DNA from: JAXLSZ01 sp046330315
Lineage (GTDB): Bacteria; Actinomycetota; Thermoleophilia; Solirubrobacterales; 70-9
Length of the DNA stretch: 64,000 bases
Direction of reading: 5' to 3'
Assembly: GCA_046330315.1 (NCBI GenBank)
Contig: JAXLSZ010000005.1
Coordinates: forward strand, 310,001-374,000
The notes beneath the pieces are model-generated. The model was not told the DNA's origin, did not search any database, and saw nothing but the letters and a program-made list of their open reading frames with translations. Position numbers and translations under genes: made by a program. Position 1 is the stretch's first letter, and each line of letters starts with the position of its first letter. This document shows, one piece after another, positions 34,323 through 43,759 of the stretch.

Positions 34323-34805
34323 TTGAGCGAGTTTCCCGAGACCGAGGAGAGCCGAGAGCAGGTCACGATGCCGGCCGTGGAGGAGGCCTTCGAGGAGATC
34401 GAGGTCGACGCCCCCCTGGTCGGGATCATCATGGGCTCGAAGAACGACAAGTCCAGGATGCAGCCCGCGGGAGAGGCCCTGCACGAGGCGGGCATCCGCT
34501 ACGAGGTGCGGGTGATGAGCGCCCACCGCGATCCCGACAAGGTCCGCGACTACTGCGTCAACGCCCGCATGCGGGGGCTGCGGGCGATCATCGCCGGGGC
34601 GGGAATGTCCGCCGCGTTGCCCGGCGTCGCCGCCGCGCACTCCGACCTGCCGGTGATCGGAGTGCCGATCTCCGGCAAGACCCTGGGCGGCCTCGACGCC
34701 CTGCTCTCCGCCGTGCAGATGCCCCCCGGCGTGCCCGTCGCCTGCGTCGCGGTGGACGGGGCAAGGAACGCCGGGCTGCTCGCGGCGCGGATAATCAAGA
34801 GCTGA
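34323..34805 (+). CDS. purE: N5-carboxyaminoimidazole ribonucleotide mutase (PurE)
   Basis: PurE forms CAIR. The 160-residue protein has the P-loop-like VGIIMGSKNDKSRM near 34-47, VRVMSAHRDPDKV with the catalytic His near 60-72, IIAGAGMSAALPGVAAAHS and VIGVPISGKTLGGLDALLS. A 30-residue acidic N-terminal extension precedes the domain, so TTG 34323 may be earlier than necessary. No purK is adjacent, so either a distant PurK supplies N5-CAIR or the protein is used differently; class I features (E. coli-like) are present. Confidence 0.94.
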   Translation: MSEFPETEESREQVTMPAVEEAFEEIEVDAPLVGIIMGSKNDKSRMQPAGEALHEAGIRYEVRVMSAHRDPDKVRDYCVNARMRGLRAIIAGAGMSAALPGVAAAHSDLPVIGVPISGKTLGGLDALLSAVQMPPGVPVACVAVDGARNAGLLAARIIKS

Positions 34806-34806
34806 A

Positions 34807-36090
34807 GTGATCGAGCGATACACACTGCCCGAGATGGGGGCGGTCTGGACCCAGCAGCGAAAGATGGACTGCTGGCTGGCGGTCGAGCTTGCGGTCACCG
34901 ACGCGCTGGCGGCGGAGGGAATGATCCCCGCCGGGTCCGCCGAGGCGTGCCGCTCTGATGCCACCTTCACGGTCGAGGCGGTGGAGGAGCGCGAGCGGGT
35001 CACCAACCACGACGTCGCCGCGTTCGTCGACGTGGTCGCCGCCTCGATCGGGCCGGAGGGCCGCTGGATCCACTACGGACTCACCTCCTCCGACGTCCTC
35101 GACACCGCCCTGGCGCTGCAGGTCGAGCAGGCCGGGATGATCCTGCTGCGCGGCGCCACCGCCTACCGCGACGCGCTGATCGCCCGCGCCCTGGAGCACC
35201 GCGAGACCCTCTGCGTCGGGCGGACGCACGGGGTCCACGCCGAGCCCACCACCTTCGGGCTGCGGCTGGCCGGGTTCGCCTTCGAGGCCGACCGCAACGT
35301 CGGGCGCCTGCAGCGCTCCCTGCAGGAGGTGGCGGTCGGCAAGCTGTCCGGGGCGGTGGGCACCTACGCCTCGCTGCCGCCGACCGTCGAGGAGCGGGTG
35401 ATGCGGGGGCTCGGCCTGCGCCGCGAGGACGTCGCGACCCAGGTCGTGCCCCGCGACCGCCATGCCGAGCTGCTCGGGGCGATCGCGATCGCCGGCGCGG
35501 GGCTGGAGCGCTTCGCCACCGAGGTCCGGAACCTGCAGCGGACCGAGATCCGCGAGGTCGAGGAGCCCTTCGGCTCCGGACAGAAGGGCTCCTCGGCGAT
35601 GCCCCACAAGCGCAACCCGATCGTCTGCGAGCGGATCACCGGGCTCGCCCGGGTGCTGCGCGGCTACTCGCAGACCGCCCTGGAGAACGTCGCGCTCTGG
35701 CACGAGCGCGACATCTCCCACTCCGGGGCGGAGAGGGTGGTCCTGCCCGACGCGACGATCCTGCTCGACTACATGCAGCGCCTCGCCACCCGGGTGGTCG
35801 AGGGCATGACGGTCCACACCGGGCGGATGCTCGGCATCCTCGAGATCACCTCGGGGGCGCTGTTCAGCCAGCGGGTGCTGACCGCGCTGGTCGAGTCCGG
35901 CATGGAGCGCGACGAGGCCTACCGGCTGGTCCAGCGCTCCGCGCAGCAGGCCTTCGACACGGGCGCCCCGTTCCGGGAGCTGATCGCCGCCGAGGCCCCG
36001 GGCCTCGACCTCGACCGCGTCTTCGACTACGGCGCCTACCTGACGCACCTGCCCGAGGTCTTCGCCCGCCTCGAGGCCCTGCGCGGGTAG
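34807..36090 (+). CDS. purB: Adenylosuccinate lyase
   Basis: PurB cleaves SAICAR and adenylosuccinate, releasing fumarate. The 427-residue protein shows the catalytic segments [29 protein letters not shown] with the catalytic His, and the superfamily signature [14 protein letters not shown] near 260-272. A C-terminal domain is also present. The GTG lies two bases after the purE stop. Its own TAG stop forms the first three bases of the TAGGCT -10 of the next gene. Confidence 0.96.
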   Translation: MIERYTLPEMGAVWTQQRKMDCWLAVELAVTDALAAEGMIPAGSAEACRSDATFTVEAVEERERVTNHDVAAFVDVVAASIGPEGRWIHYGLTSSDVLDTALALQVEQAGMILLRGATAYRDALIARALEHRETLCVGRTHGVHAEPTTFGLRLAGFAFEADRNVGRLQRSLQEVAVGKLSGAVGTYASLPPTVEERVMRGLGLRREDVATQVVPRDRHAELLGAIAIAGAGLERFATEVRNLQRTEIREVEEPFGSGQKGSSAMPHKRNPIVCERITGLARVLRGYSQTALENVALWHERDISHSGAERVVLPDATILLDYMQRLATRVVEGMTVHTGRMLGILEITSGALFSQRVLTALVESGMERDEAYRLVQRSAQQAFDTGAPFRELIAAEAPGLDLDRVFDYGAYLTHLPEVFARLEALRG

Positions 36091-36093
36091 GCT
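36088..36093 (+). promoter_or_regulatory. TAGGCT -10 element overlapping the purB stop
   Basis: TAGGCT at 36088-36093 starts with the purB stop codon TAG. It is followed by 7 bases and the ATG of the GST-like gene (36101). Confidence 0.45.
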
Positions 36094-36100
36094 GGCGGCG

Positions 36101-36394
36101 ATGGTCCTCTACACCTGCGGCCAGAAGACCCACTTCGGGGGCCTCCCCTGGCACGTCGCCCACCCCTGCGGCCGCGCCGCCAAGGCCCTGGAGGACAACG
36201 GCCACTCCTACGAGCTCAAGGTCGTCGCCGGCTACCGCCTGATGCCCTGGACCTGGGGCTCCCGCCACGCCGACCGCGCCGAGGTCCGGGAGCTGAGCGG
36301 TCAGGAGGACGTGCCGATCCTCGTCCTCGACGACGGCGAGGTGATCGCCGGCTCCGGCGAGATCGCCGCCTGGGCGCGCGAGCATCCTGCCTAG
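36101..36394 (+). CDS. Glutaredoxin/GST N-terminal-domain-like protein
   Basis: A 97-residue thioredoxin-fold protein equivalent to only the N-terminal domain of glutathione S-transferases: VLYTCGQKTHFGGLPWHVAHPCGRAAKALED, then VPILVLDDGEVIAGSGEIAAWA with the cis-Pro and the Glu-Ile substrate loop. The CGQK in place of CxxC means it is not a normal dithiol glutaredoxin. Actinobacteria generally use mycothiol rather than glutathione, so the cofactor is uncertain. The stop shares a CTAG with the convergent P450 stop. Confidence 0.75.
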   Translation: MVLYTCGQKTHFGGLPWHVAHPCGRAAKALEDNGHSYELKVVAGYRLMPWTWGSRHADRAEVRELSGQEDVPILVLDDGEVIAGSGEIAAWAREHPA

Positions 36395-37746
36395 TCGAGG
36401 GCGGGCCGGGCGAGGGCGGGCTCGACCTTGCCCGGCTCGCGGAGCCGGCGGCGCGCGGTCACGCGCACCCGGGTGCCGTTGCGCGGCGAGAGCGTGACGT
36501 TGCGACGGGCGGGGCGCTCGGGGCGGGGATCGGCCGCGAGCAGCTCGCAGCGCAGCAGCACCTCGCGCAGCACCACCCGCATCTCGAACTCCGCGAAGGC
36601 GGCGCCGAGGCAGCGCCGCACCCCGCCCCCGAAGGGAATCCAGGAATAGGTCTCCGGTGGGCTCTCCAGGAAGCGCTCGGGGCGGAAGGCGAGCGGCTCC
36701 GGGTAGAGGCCGGCACGGGTGTGGGTCAGCCAGATGGCCGGGGTGACGTCGGTGCCGGCCTCCAGCCGGACCCCGCCGGCGTCGAGGTCGGCGGCCAGCC
36801 GCCGCCCGGCGAGGGGGACGACGGGGCGCAGCCGAAGCGACTCGGCGATCGTCGCCCGCAGGTAATCCTCGCCGCCCTCGCGCAGCTCGGCCCGCAGCCT
36901 CGCGAGCGGCCCGGGGTTGTGCAGGAGCAGGTCGAACGACCAGGCCAGGGCGGTCGCCGTGGTCTCGTGCCCGGCGAGCAGCAGCGTCATCAGCTGGTCG
37001 CGCAGCTCGGAGTCCTCCATCGGCCGGCCGTCGTCGAAGCGGGCCGCGACCAGGGCCGAGAGGATGTCCTCGCGCTGCTCGAGCCCGGGGTCCGCGCGGC
37101 GCTCGGCGATCTCCGCGTAGAGGACCTCGTCGACCGCGCCCAGCAGCCCCATGAAGCGCGCCCAGGGGCCCCGGTCCGGGACCCGCCGCGTGACCAGCGT
37201 GGCGAGCTGGGCCGCGGGGGCGGCGGTCTCGGCGAGGACTTGGCCGAGCAGGTCCCGCAGGCGGGAGAGCCTCCCGGCGTCGGCCACCCCGAAGACGACC
37301 CGCAGGATCACCTCCAGGGTGACCGCCTGCATGCGGGGGTGGAGCGCCATCGCGGTGTCGAGGGGCCAGCTCTCGATCTCGGCCCCGACGATCTCCTCGA
37401 CGACGGGAAGGTAGGAGCGCATCCTCTCCCCGTGGAGGGGGGGCAGCATCAGCCTGCGGCGGGCGAGGTGCTCGGACCCCTCCAGCAGCAGGATCGAGCG
37501 CGGGCCCATGATCGGCTCGAGCGCCAGTGCCCGTCCCGGCGGCAGCCCGTTGAGCGGCTCGGTGTAGAGCGCGCGCACCGTCTCGGGGTCGCAGACCATC
37601 ACCATCGGGGTGCGGAAGCCGAGAAAGGTGACGCTGAAGGCGTCGCCGTAGCGCCGCCGGCACTCCTCCATGAAGGCGATCGGCCGCCAGAACCAGCGCA
37701 TCGTCTGGACGAGCGGCGGGGAGCTTGGCCCGGGCGGAAGCGGCAT
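36391..37746 (-). CDS. Cytochrome P450
   Basis: A 451-residue soluble P450 monooxygenase. It has the I-helix oxygen motif LLLAGHETTATAL (AGHET at 258-262), the K-helix ESLRLRP with ExxR at 302-305, the PERF segment FRPERFL near 354-360, and the haem loop PFGGGVRRCLG with Cys379. The N-terminal PLPPGPSSPPL proline region follows the ATG directly, with no membrane anchor. No ferredoxin partner is nearby, and the substrate is unknown. It sits inverted inside the purine cluster. Longer upstream readings are not credible. Confidence 0.93.
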   Translation of the reverse strand: MPLPPGPSSPPLVQTMRWFWRPIAFMEECRRRYGDAFSVTFLGFRTPMVMVCDPETVRALYTEPLNGLPPGRALALEPIMGPRSILLLEGSEHLARRRLMLPPLHGERMRSYLPVVEEIVGAEIESWPLDTAMALHPRMQAVTLEVILRVVFGVADAGRLSRLRDLLGQVLAETAAPAAQLATLVTRRVPDRGPWARFMGLLGAVDEVLYAEIAERRADPGLEQREDILSALVAARFDDGRPMEDSELRDQLMTLLLAGHETTATALAWSFDLLLHNPGPLARLRAELREGGEDYLRATIAESLRLRPVVPLAGRRLAADLDAGGVRLEAGTDVTPAIWLTHTRAGLYPEPLAFRPERFLESPPETYSWIPFGGGVRRCLGAAFAEFEMRVVLREVLLRCELLAADPRPERPARRNVTLSPRNGTRVRVTARRRLREPGKVEPALARPALD

Positions 37747-37803
37747 GAATATAGAGTCGCAGGACGGCGGACCCGGCGCTCGGCGACAAGGAGGCCCTGC
37801 GAG

Positions 37804-38196
37804 ATGGCGGACTACACGGCGGTGCGCATCGAGGACATGGAGGCGATCTACGGCGGGGCGATGTTCCGGGCCCGGGCCTCGCTGGGGGCAAGCTCCTTCG
37901 GCCTCTCGATCTTCGAGCTGCCGGCGGAGTTCGACGCCTACCCCGAGCACGACCACTCCGACGACGGCCAGGAGGAGGTCTACGTGGTGCTCAGCGGCTC
38001 TGCCGAGATCGACATCGAGGGGGACACGGTGCACCTCGACCCCTCGACGGTTGTGCGGGTCGGGCCGGGAACGAGACGGAAGATCAGGACCGGCGCGGAG
38101 CCGGTGCGGATCCTGGCGATCGGCGGGGTGCCCGGCAGCCCCTACGAGCCGCCGCAGTCCACCCAGCTCGGCGAGCCCGATCCGCTGACCGGATAG
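37804..38196 (+). CDS. Cupin-domain protein
   Basis: A 130-residue single cupin. Motif 1 is PEHDHSDDGQEEVYVVLSG (His, His, Glu metal ligands near 47-60). Motif 2 is weaker, with DPSTVVRVGPGTRRKI lacking the usual His. It could be a small metal-dependent or ligand-binding protein of unknown role. A GGAGG ribosome site precedes the ATG. It lies 20 bases before purC but need not be functionally linked. Confidence 0.82.
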   Translation: MADYTAVRIEDMEAIYGGAMFRARASLGASSFGLSIFELPAEFDAYPEHDHSDDGQEEVYVVLSGSAEIDIEGDTVHLDPSTVVRVGPGTRRKIRTGAEPVRILAIGGVPGSPYEPPQSTQLGEPDPLTG

Positions 38197-38215
38197 CTAG
38201 CATCGGCGAAGCGCC

Positions 38216-39067
38216 ATGGCCGACGCGATCGCCGACCTGAAGCTGCACTCGACCGGCAAGGTCCGGGAGATCTACGAGATGGACGGCGACCTGCTGATGG
38301 TCGCCTCCGACCGCATCTCGATCTACGACGTGGTGATGCCCACCCCGATCCCCGACAAGGGCCGGGTGCTGACCCAGATGTCGATCTTCTGGTTCGAGAC
38401 GACCGGTGGGATCGTCCCCAACCATTTCCTCTCCGAAGAGGTCCCCGAGGAGGTCTCCGAGCGGGCGATCAGGGTGCGCAGGCTCGAGATGTACCCGGTC
38501 GAGTGCGTGGTCCGCGGCTACCTCTCCGGCTCGGGCTGGAAGGAGTACCGCGAGAGCGGCGAGGTCTGCGGCATCGCGCTGCCGGAGGGGCTCCGGGAGT
38601 CCGACCGCCTGCCGGAGCCGATCTTCACTCCCGCCACCAAGGCCGAGATCGGCGAGCACGACGAGAACGTCGATTTCGAGCGGGCCGCCGAGATCGTCGG
38701 CGACCGGGCCCTGATGGAGGAGCTTCGCCGGATCTCGATCGAGCTCTACCGCCATGCCGCCGACCACGCCACCGCGCGGGGGATCATCGTCGCCGACACC
38801 AAGTTCGAGTTCGGCCGCCATGCCGGGGCCGAGGTGGTGCTGGCAGACGAGGTGCTGACCCCGGACTCCTCGCGCTTCTGGCCCGCCGACCGCTACGAGC
38901 CCGGGCGCACCCAGCCCTCCTTCGACAAGCAGTACGTCCGCGACTGGGCCGACGAGGCCGGCTGGGACCACTCCCCGCCGGCCCCCGAGCTCCCCCCCGA
39001 CGTTGTCGAGCAGACCCGCGCCAAGTACCTCGAGGCCTACGAGCGGATCACGGATCGGACCCTCTGA
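38216..39067 (+). CDS. purC: SAICAR synthase
   Basis: PurC couples CAIR with aspartate using ATP. The 283-residue protein has HSTGKVREIYEMDGDLLMVA near 10-29, the family signature EMYPVECVVRGYLSGSGW near 92-109, and IIVADTKFEFGR near 190-201. All parts are present. A TAGCAT -10-like element lies 12 bases before the ATG, so it may start a transcript covering purC-S-Q-L. The stop is followed after one base by the purS TTG. Confidence 0.96.
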   Translation: MADAIADLKLHSTGKVREIYEMDGDLLMVASDRISIYDVVMPTPIPDKGRVLTQMSIFWFETTGGIVPNHFLSEEVPEEVSERAIRVRRLEMYPVECVVRGYLSGSGWKEYRESGEVCGIALPEGLRESDRLPEPIFTPATKAEIGEHDENVDFERAAEIVGDRALMEELRRISIELYRHAADHATARGIIVADTKFEFGRHAGAEVVLADEVLTPDSSRFWPADRYEPGRTQPSFDKQYVRDWADEAGWDHSPPAPELPPDVVEQTRAKYLEAYERITDRTL

Positions 39068-39068
39068 G

Positions 39069-39293
39069 TTGAGGGCCAGGGTCCTGATCATGCCCAAGCA
39101 GGGCATCCTCGACCCTCAGGGCAAGGCGGTCGAGCGGGCCCTCCCCGCCCTGGGCTTCGAGGGAATAGACCACGTCCGCGTGGGCCGCATGGTCGAGCTC
39201 GAGGCCGACAGCCCCGAGCACCTCGACGAGCTCTGCCGCAAGCTCCTCGCCAACCCCCTGATCGAGGACTACGAGATAGAGCGGGTGGATTGA
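39069..39293 (+). CDS. purS: FGAM synthase subunit PurS
   Basis: PurS bridges PurQ and PurL in the three-part FGAM synthase. The 74-residue protein opens RARVLIMPKQGILDPQGKAV and continues with ALGFEGIDHVRVGRMVELEA, the normal PurS pattern and length. The start is a TTG one base after the purC stop. The presence of purS with a 742-residue PurL shows the small-type enzyme, not the fused E. coli form. Confidence 0.93.
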   Translation: MRARVLIMPKQGILDPQGKAVERALPALGFEGIDHVRVGRMVELEADSPEHLDELCRKLLANPLIEDYEIERVD

Positions 39294-39300
39294 TGCAGTG

Positions 39301-39969
39301 ATGTTCGCGGTGATCCAGTTCCCCGGCTCCTGCGACGAGCGCGACGCGCTCAGCGCCTGCGCCCGCGCCGGCGGGGCGCGGATGATCTGGCACGAGGACC
39401 GCGACCTCGGTGGGGCGGACGCCGTGGTGGTGCCCGGCGGCTTCTCCTACGGGGATTACCTGCGGGCAGGAGCTATCGCCCGCTTCTCGCCCGCGATGGA
39501 GGCCGTTGCCGAGTTCGCCGATGCCGGCGGGCCGGTGCTCGGGATCTGCAACGGCTTCCAGGTGCTCTGCGAGTGCGGCCTGCTCCCCGGCGCCCTGCTG
39601 ACCAACGAGGGAATCCGCTTCGTCTGCCGGCAGGTCGAGCTGGTGGCCGAGCCCAGCGACTCGCCGTTCCTTCAGGGGATCGAGCCCGGCGAGCGTCTCT
39701 CAATCCCGGTCAAGCACCAGACCGGCCGCTACTTCGCCCCGCCGGAGACACTCAGCGAGATCGAGGAGCGCGGCCAGGTGGCCCTCCGCTACGCCCCCGG
39801 CCAGAGCCCGAACGGCTCCGAGCACGGGATCGCCGGCGTCACGAACGAGGCGGGCAACGTGCTCGGCCTGATGCCACACCCCGAGCACGCGGTCGACCCC
39901 CTGACCGGCTCCGCAGACGGCCTCCGGCTCTTCGAGGGCGTGGCCGCGGCGATCGCTCGGGTGCGGTGA
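39301..39969 (+). CDS. purQ: FGAM synthase glutaminase subunit PurQ
   Basis: PurQ is the class I glutamine amidotransferase that feeds ammonia to PurL. The 222-residue protein has the oxyanion loop VVVPGGFSYGDYLRAGAI, the nucleophile elbow GPVLGICNGFQVL with catalytic Cys near 86, and the His-Glu pair in LMPHPEHAVD. ATG 39301 is chosen; GTG 39298 is one codon upstream. The stop overlaps the purL GTG by four bases. Confidence 0.95.
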   Translation: MFAVIQFPGSCDERDALSACARAGGARMIWHEDRDLGGADAVVVPGGFSYGDYLRAGAIARFSPAMEAVAEFADAGGPVLGICNGFQVLCECGLLPGALLTNEGIRFVCRQVELVAEPSDSPFLQGIEPGERLSIPVKHQTGRYFAPPETLSEIEERGQVALRYAPGQSPNGSEHGIAGVTNEAGNVLGLMPHPEHAVDPLTGSADGLRLFEGVAAAIARVR

Positions 39970-42194
39970 CGGAGGGGGTTCGCAGCAGGGCGGTGGCCCT
40001 CGGGCTGACCGAGGCCGAGCTCGACCTGATCTGCGAGCGGATGGGCCGCGAGCCCAACGGCGTCGAGCTGGCGATGTTCTCGCTGCTCTGGTCCGAGCAC
40101 TGCGCCTACAAGCACTCGCGAAAGCTCCTGCGCAGGCTTCCCACCGAGGGGGAGCGGGTCGTGATGGGGCCCGGAGAGAACGCCGGCGCGGTGGACGTCG
40201 GCGGCGGGCACGCGGTCGCCTTCAAGGTCGAGTCCCACAACCACCCCAGCGCGGTGGAGCCATTCCAGGGGGCGGCGACCGGGGTCGGCGGCATCCTCCG
40301 CGACGTCTTCGCGCTGGGGGCGCGCCCGATCGCCGTGCTCGACTCACTGCGCTTCGGCGAGCCGGACTCGGGCCGCTCGCGCTACCTGCTCGACGGGGCT
40401 GTGCGCGGTATCGCCCACTACGGCAACTCGATCGGGGTGCCGACGGTGGGCGGGGAGATCTGCTTCGAGCCCCCCTACGAGCAGAACTGCCTGGTCAACG
40501 CGATGTGCGTGGGGCTTGCAAGGCGGTCCGAGATGGTCCGGGCCGCGGCGGCAGGGGTCGGCAACGTGCTGGTGCTGATGGGGGCCTCGACCGGCCGCGA
40601 CGGGATCGGCGGGGCCTCGGTCCTGGCCTCGGCCGAGCTCGACTCCGAGGACGATTCCAAGCGTCCCAGCGTGCAGATCGGAGATCCCTTCGAGGAGTCC
40701 AAGCTGCTGGAGTGCTGCCTGGAGCTGCTGGGCGAAGGGCTGCTCGTCTCCCTCCAGGACCTCGGTGCCGCGGGGCTCACCTCCTCGGCGGGCGAGATGG
40801 CCTCGGCGGGCGGCGTCGGCGTGGAGGTTGACGTGGCGCGGGTGCCGCTCCGCGAGGAGGGGATGGAGCCCTTCGAGGTGATGGTCTCCGAGTCCCAGGA
40901 GCGGATGCTCGCCGTGGTGGAGCCGGGCGACCTCGGCCGGGTGATCGCGGTCTGCGAGAAGTGGCAGGTGGGCGGCACCGCGATCGGCAAGGTCACCGGT
41001 ACCGGCACCTTCCGGGTGCTGAGCGGGGAGGAGGTGGTCGGCGAGGTCCCGGTCTCGGCGCTGGTCGACGGCTGCCCGCTCTACGACCTCTCCCCCGCCG
41101 AGCCCGACGGCTGGATCTACGGCAACCGCGCAACCCTCGAGCCCGGCCTCGACGCCGCGGGGATCCTGAGGGCGCTGCTGGGCTCGCCGAACCTCGCCTC
41201 GAAGGTCTGGGCCTACGAGCAGTACGACTCGATCGTCGGCTCGCGCACGATACGCCGCCCCGGCGCCGGCGACGCCGCGGTGCTGCTTCTGCCCGAGGCC
41301 GGGAACGCTGTCGCCGTCTCGATCGACGGCAACGGCCGGCGGGTCGCCTGCGACCCCTACCGCGGCACGATCGAGGCGGTCCTGGAGTGCGCGCAGAACC
41401 TCGCCTGCGCGGGGGCGGAGCCGCTGGGATTGACCAACTGCCTGAACTTCGGGAACCCCGAGAAGCCGGGCCCCGCCTGGCAACTCGACCGCTCGGTGGC
41501 CGGCCTCGCCGACGCCTGCGAGGCGCTGGGCGTGCCGGTCGTGGGCGGCAACGTCTCCCTCTACAACGAGGGGCCCGAGGGACCGATCTACCCGACCCCG
41601 GTGGTCGGCATGGTGGGCGAGGTCCCCGACCCCGAAGCGACCGCCGGAGTGGGCATGGGGTTCGCACCGCCGGGGGACGGCGGGGAGCCCGACGCGATCG
41701 CCCTGATCGGGCCCTTCGCGCCGTCCCTGGCCGGCTCCGAGCTGGCCAAGCTGCGCGGCGAGCTGGGCGTCGGCCTGCCCGGAGTGGACGCCGCCGCCGT
41801 CCGCGCGGCGATCGAGGCGGTGCGCGACTCGGTGCGCTCGGGGTCGGTCTGCTCGGCGCACGACGTCAGCGGCGGCGGTCTGGCCTGCGCGATCGCCGAG
41901 TGCGCGATCGCCGGCGGGATCGGCTGCCGTGCCGACCTCGACCCGCTGGTAGAGGCGCGCGGCGCCTCGGGCGAGAGCGCCCTGTTCGGCGAGGGCCCCG
42001 GCGGCTTCGTACTCAGCGGCCCCCGGACCGCCCTGGAGGCGCTCGCGGACGGCTCGGTGGAGGTCCTGCTGATCGGCGAGGTCGGGGGCTCGGAGATCTC
42101 GATCGAGGCCGCCGAGCAGAGCCTCGGCCTGGACCTGGACGATGCCCGGCGCGCCTGGGAGTCGCTGGGGCCCCGGGCGGAGGGCGGCGGCTGA
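39966..42194 (+). CDS. purL: FGAM synthase subunit PurL (small type)
   Basis: PurL uses ATP and ammonia to convert FGAR to FGAM. The 742-residue protein has LLWSEHCAYKHSRKLLRRLP near 37, the substrate motif FKVESHNHPSAVEPFQGAATG near 90 (split by known loops), GGEICFEPPYEQN, GASTGRDGIGGAS, the second-half NFGNPEKPGPAWQL, and a terminal SAHDVSGGGLACAIAECA. The GTG overlaps purQ. It ends the purC-S-Q-L block, convergent with the beta-helix gene. Confidence 0.96.
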   Translation: MTEGVRSRAVALGLTEAELDLICERMGREPNGVELAMFSLLWSEHCAYKHSRKLLRRLPTEGERVVMGPGENAGAVDVGGGHAVAFKVESHNHPSAVEPFQGAATGVGGILRDVFALGARPIAVLDSLRFGEPDSGRSRYLLDGAVRGIAHYGNSIGVPTVGGEICFEPPYEQNCLVNAMCVGLARRSEMVRAAAAGVGNVLVLMGASTGRDGIGGASVLASAELDSEDDSKRPSVQIGDPFEESKLLECCLELLGEGLLVSLQDLGAAGLTSSAGEMASAGGVGVEVDVARVPLREEGMEPFEVMVSESQERMLAVVEPGDLGRVIAVCEKWQVGGTAIGKVTGTGTFRVLSGEEVVGEVPVSALVDGCPLYDLSPAEPDGWIYGNRATLEPGLDAAGILRALLGSPNLASKVWAYEQYDSIVGSRTIRRPGAGDAAVLLLPEAGNAVAVSIDGNGRRVACDPYRGTIEAVLECAQNLACAGAEPLGLTNCLNFGNPEKPGPAWQLDRSVAGLADACEALGVPVVGGNVSLYNEGPEGPIYPTPVVGMVGEVPDPEATAGVGMGFAPPGDGGEPDAIALIGPFAPSLAGSELAKLRGELGVGLPGVDAAAVRAAIEAVRDSVRSGSVCSAHDVSGGGLACAIAECAIAGGIGCRADLDPLVEARGASGESALFGEGPGGFVLSGPRTALEALADGSVEVLLIGEVGGSEISIEAAEQSLGLDLDDARRAWESLGPRAEGGG

Positions 42195-42209
42195 CAGGTG
42201 TGCTGCCGG

Positions 42210-43673
42210 CTAGGGCCGGCCCGAGGCCCGGCGCTCGACCGCCCCGATGTCGCAGCGAGACCCCTGCGGGCGCCTGATACCGCGCTGGTCGCGGGCCGTG
42301 CAGGCACCGGTGCCCAGGACGTCCTTGCCGGGCTTCAGCGGGGAGCCCCTGTTCACCGCGGGGCTGGCCGCCTTCGGCAGGTGGGTCTTGGTGGGCCCGC
42401 CGTTGGCGGCCAGAGGACCGAGCAGCGGCGCCTTTCCCGTGACGTCGGACGGGCCGGTCCCGCAGCCGTTGGTGTCGCCCACCAGGCTGTGGCCGGCAGA
42501 GGAGGCGCCCGAGCAGTCCGGGCTCTTCACGCCCGGGTTGAGGTCCTTGTTGGCCGCGACGATGCTGTTCGCGAAGGCGACGAACCCGGAGATGCCCCCG
42601 CCTCCGCCCGTGCCGTCCGCGTCCGAATCGGCCGTGTTGAAGACGATCGTCGAGCCGTGGGCGGTCGTCTGACCCGCGTAGACCGAAATCCCGCCCCCGA
42701 CGCCGCGGGTCGAGTTGCCGCTCACGGTGGTGTTGAAGAGCCGTGTCGTCCCGCCGCCGAAGTCTCCGACGGAGATGCCTCCTCCCCCAGCGTTGGTCGA
42801 GTTGGCGAGTGCCGTGTTCCCCGAGACGGTCGTCTCGCGCACCACCACGGCCCCGGGGGTGACCGCGCCGCCGGCGTAGATGCCGCCGCCCCCGTACCCG
42901 GCCGTGTTCCCGGCGATCGTCGAGCGGGTGATCGTGAGCCGGCCGCTGTAGTTCGAGATGCCGGCGCCCACGTTTGAGGCCTCGTTCCCCGTCACCGTCA
43001 CCCGGTCGAGCGTCGCCGAGCCCGAGTCGGCATTGAGGATCCCCGCGCCGTTCGCGGCCCCCATCGAGATGACCCGGTTCTTCGCGATCCGCACCCTGCT
43101 CGCGGAGAGCGTGCCGCGGTTTGCGATCCCCCCGCCCTCGGCGCTGGGCCCGCCGACCCGGTTCTCCGCGATCGAGGAGTCCGAGATCCTCAGCCTCGCT
43201 CCGGAGGCGACCCTGACGCCTCCCCCCTCCCTCGTCTCGCCCGGATCCGCCGGCAGGCCCCCCCTCAGGTTCAGGCGGGAGATCGTCACCCTGGCCGGAG
43301 CGAGGATCTCGAGGACCCGGGAGAGCGAGGCGGCGTCGATCGTGGCGCGCCCCCGTCTCCCGGAGGGGCGGATCTCCACCGAACGGGTGACGTCGAGGTC
43401 TCCCGTGGCGTTGGAGTCGTCGGCGCCGGCTATCGAGCGGGTGTAGGTCTTCCCCGGGCGCAGCAGGATGAGGTCGGACTGGCTGTCTCCCCGCCGCGCG
43501 CATCCGCCGAAGTAGGTGTTGACGTTGGCTGCCTGGACGGCCTCCCTGAGGGAACACGCGCCGCCGGTCCCGAACTGGTCGGCCGTGGTGTTGACGGTGA
43601 TCGTCGCCGCCCCGGCCGGGGCGGCCGCCGCCAGAAGCAAGACGATCGTCAGAGCTCCCCCCCTGCGGATCAT
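42210..43673 (-). CDS. Secreted parallel beta-helix protein (choice-of-anchor Q type)
   Basis: A 487-residue exported protein. A signal peptide (ALTIVLLLAAAAPAGAA) is followed by the opening motif ACSLREAVQAAN near 40-52, a long right-handed beta-helix of degenerate G-G-I-x-N-x-G-x-L repeats (about 100-400), and a C-terminal DQRGIRRPQGSRCDIGAVE typical of choice-of-anchor Q proteins. It probably acts as a surface or extracellular adhesin/polysaccharide-binding protein. ATG 43673 lies 6 bases after TACGGT; the earlier GTG at 43691 overlaps that element. It interrupts the purine cluster in reverse orientation. Confidence 0.85.
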   Translation of the reverse strand: MIRRGGALTIVLLLAAAAPAGAATITVNTTADQFGTGGACSLREAVQAANVNTYFGGCARRGDSQSDLILLRPGKTYTRSIAGADDSNATGDLDVTRSVEIRPSGRRGRATIDAASLSRVLEILAPARVTISRLNLRGGLPADPGETREGGGVRVASGARLRISDSSIAENRVGGPSAEGGGIANRGTLSASRVRIAKNRVISMGAANGAGILNADSGSATLDRVTVTGNEASNVGAGISNYSGRLTITRSTIAGNTAGYGGGGIYAGGAVTPGAVVVRETTVSGNTALANSTNAGGGGISVGDFGGGTTRLFNTTVSGNSTRGVGGGISVYAGQTTAHGSTIVFNTADSDADGTGGGGGISGFVAFANSIVAANKDLNPGVKSPDCSGASSAGHSLVGDTNGCGTGPSDVTGKAPLLGPLAANGGPTKTHLPKAASPAVNRGSPLKPGKDVLGTGACTARDQRGIRRPQGSRCDIGAVERRASGRP

Positions 43674-43679
43674 CGGGCA

Positions 43680-43685
43680 ACCGTA
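43680..43685 (-). promoter_or_regulatory. TACGGT -10 element, beta-helix gene
   Basis: TACGGT on the minus strand (43685 to 43680) is 6 bases from the ATG at 43673. On the plus strand the facing purF region shows TAACCT (43734-43739) and TAGGCA (43747-43752). Confidence 0.5.
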
Positions 43686-43759
43686 CACCACTCCCCCCGG
43701 CCGGCGGGCGCCTTCGCTCCCCGGCGGCGCTGGTAACCTGGCCAGGTAGGCAGACCCGC

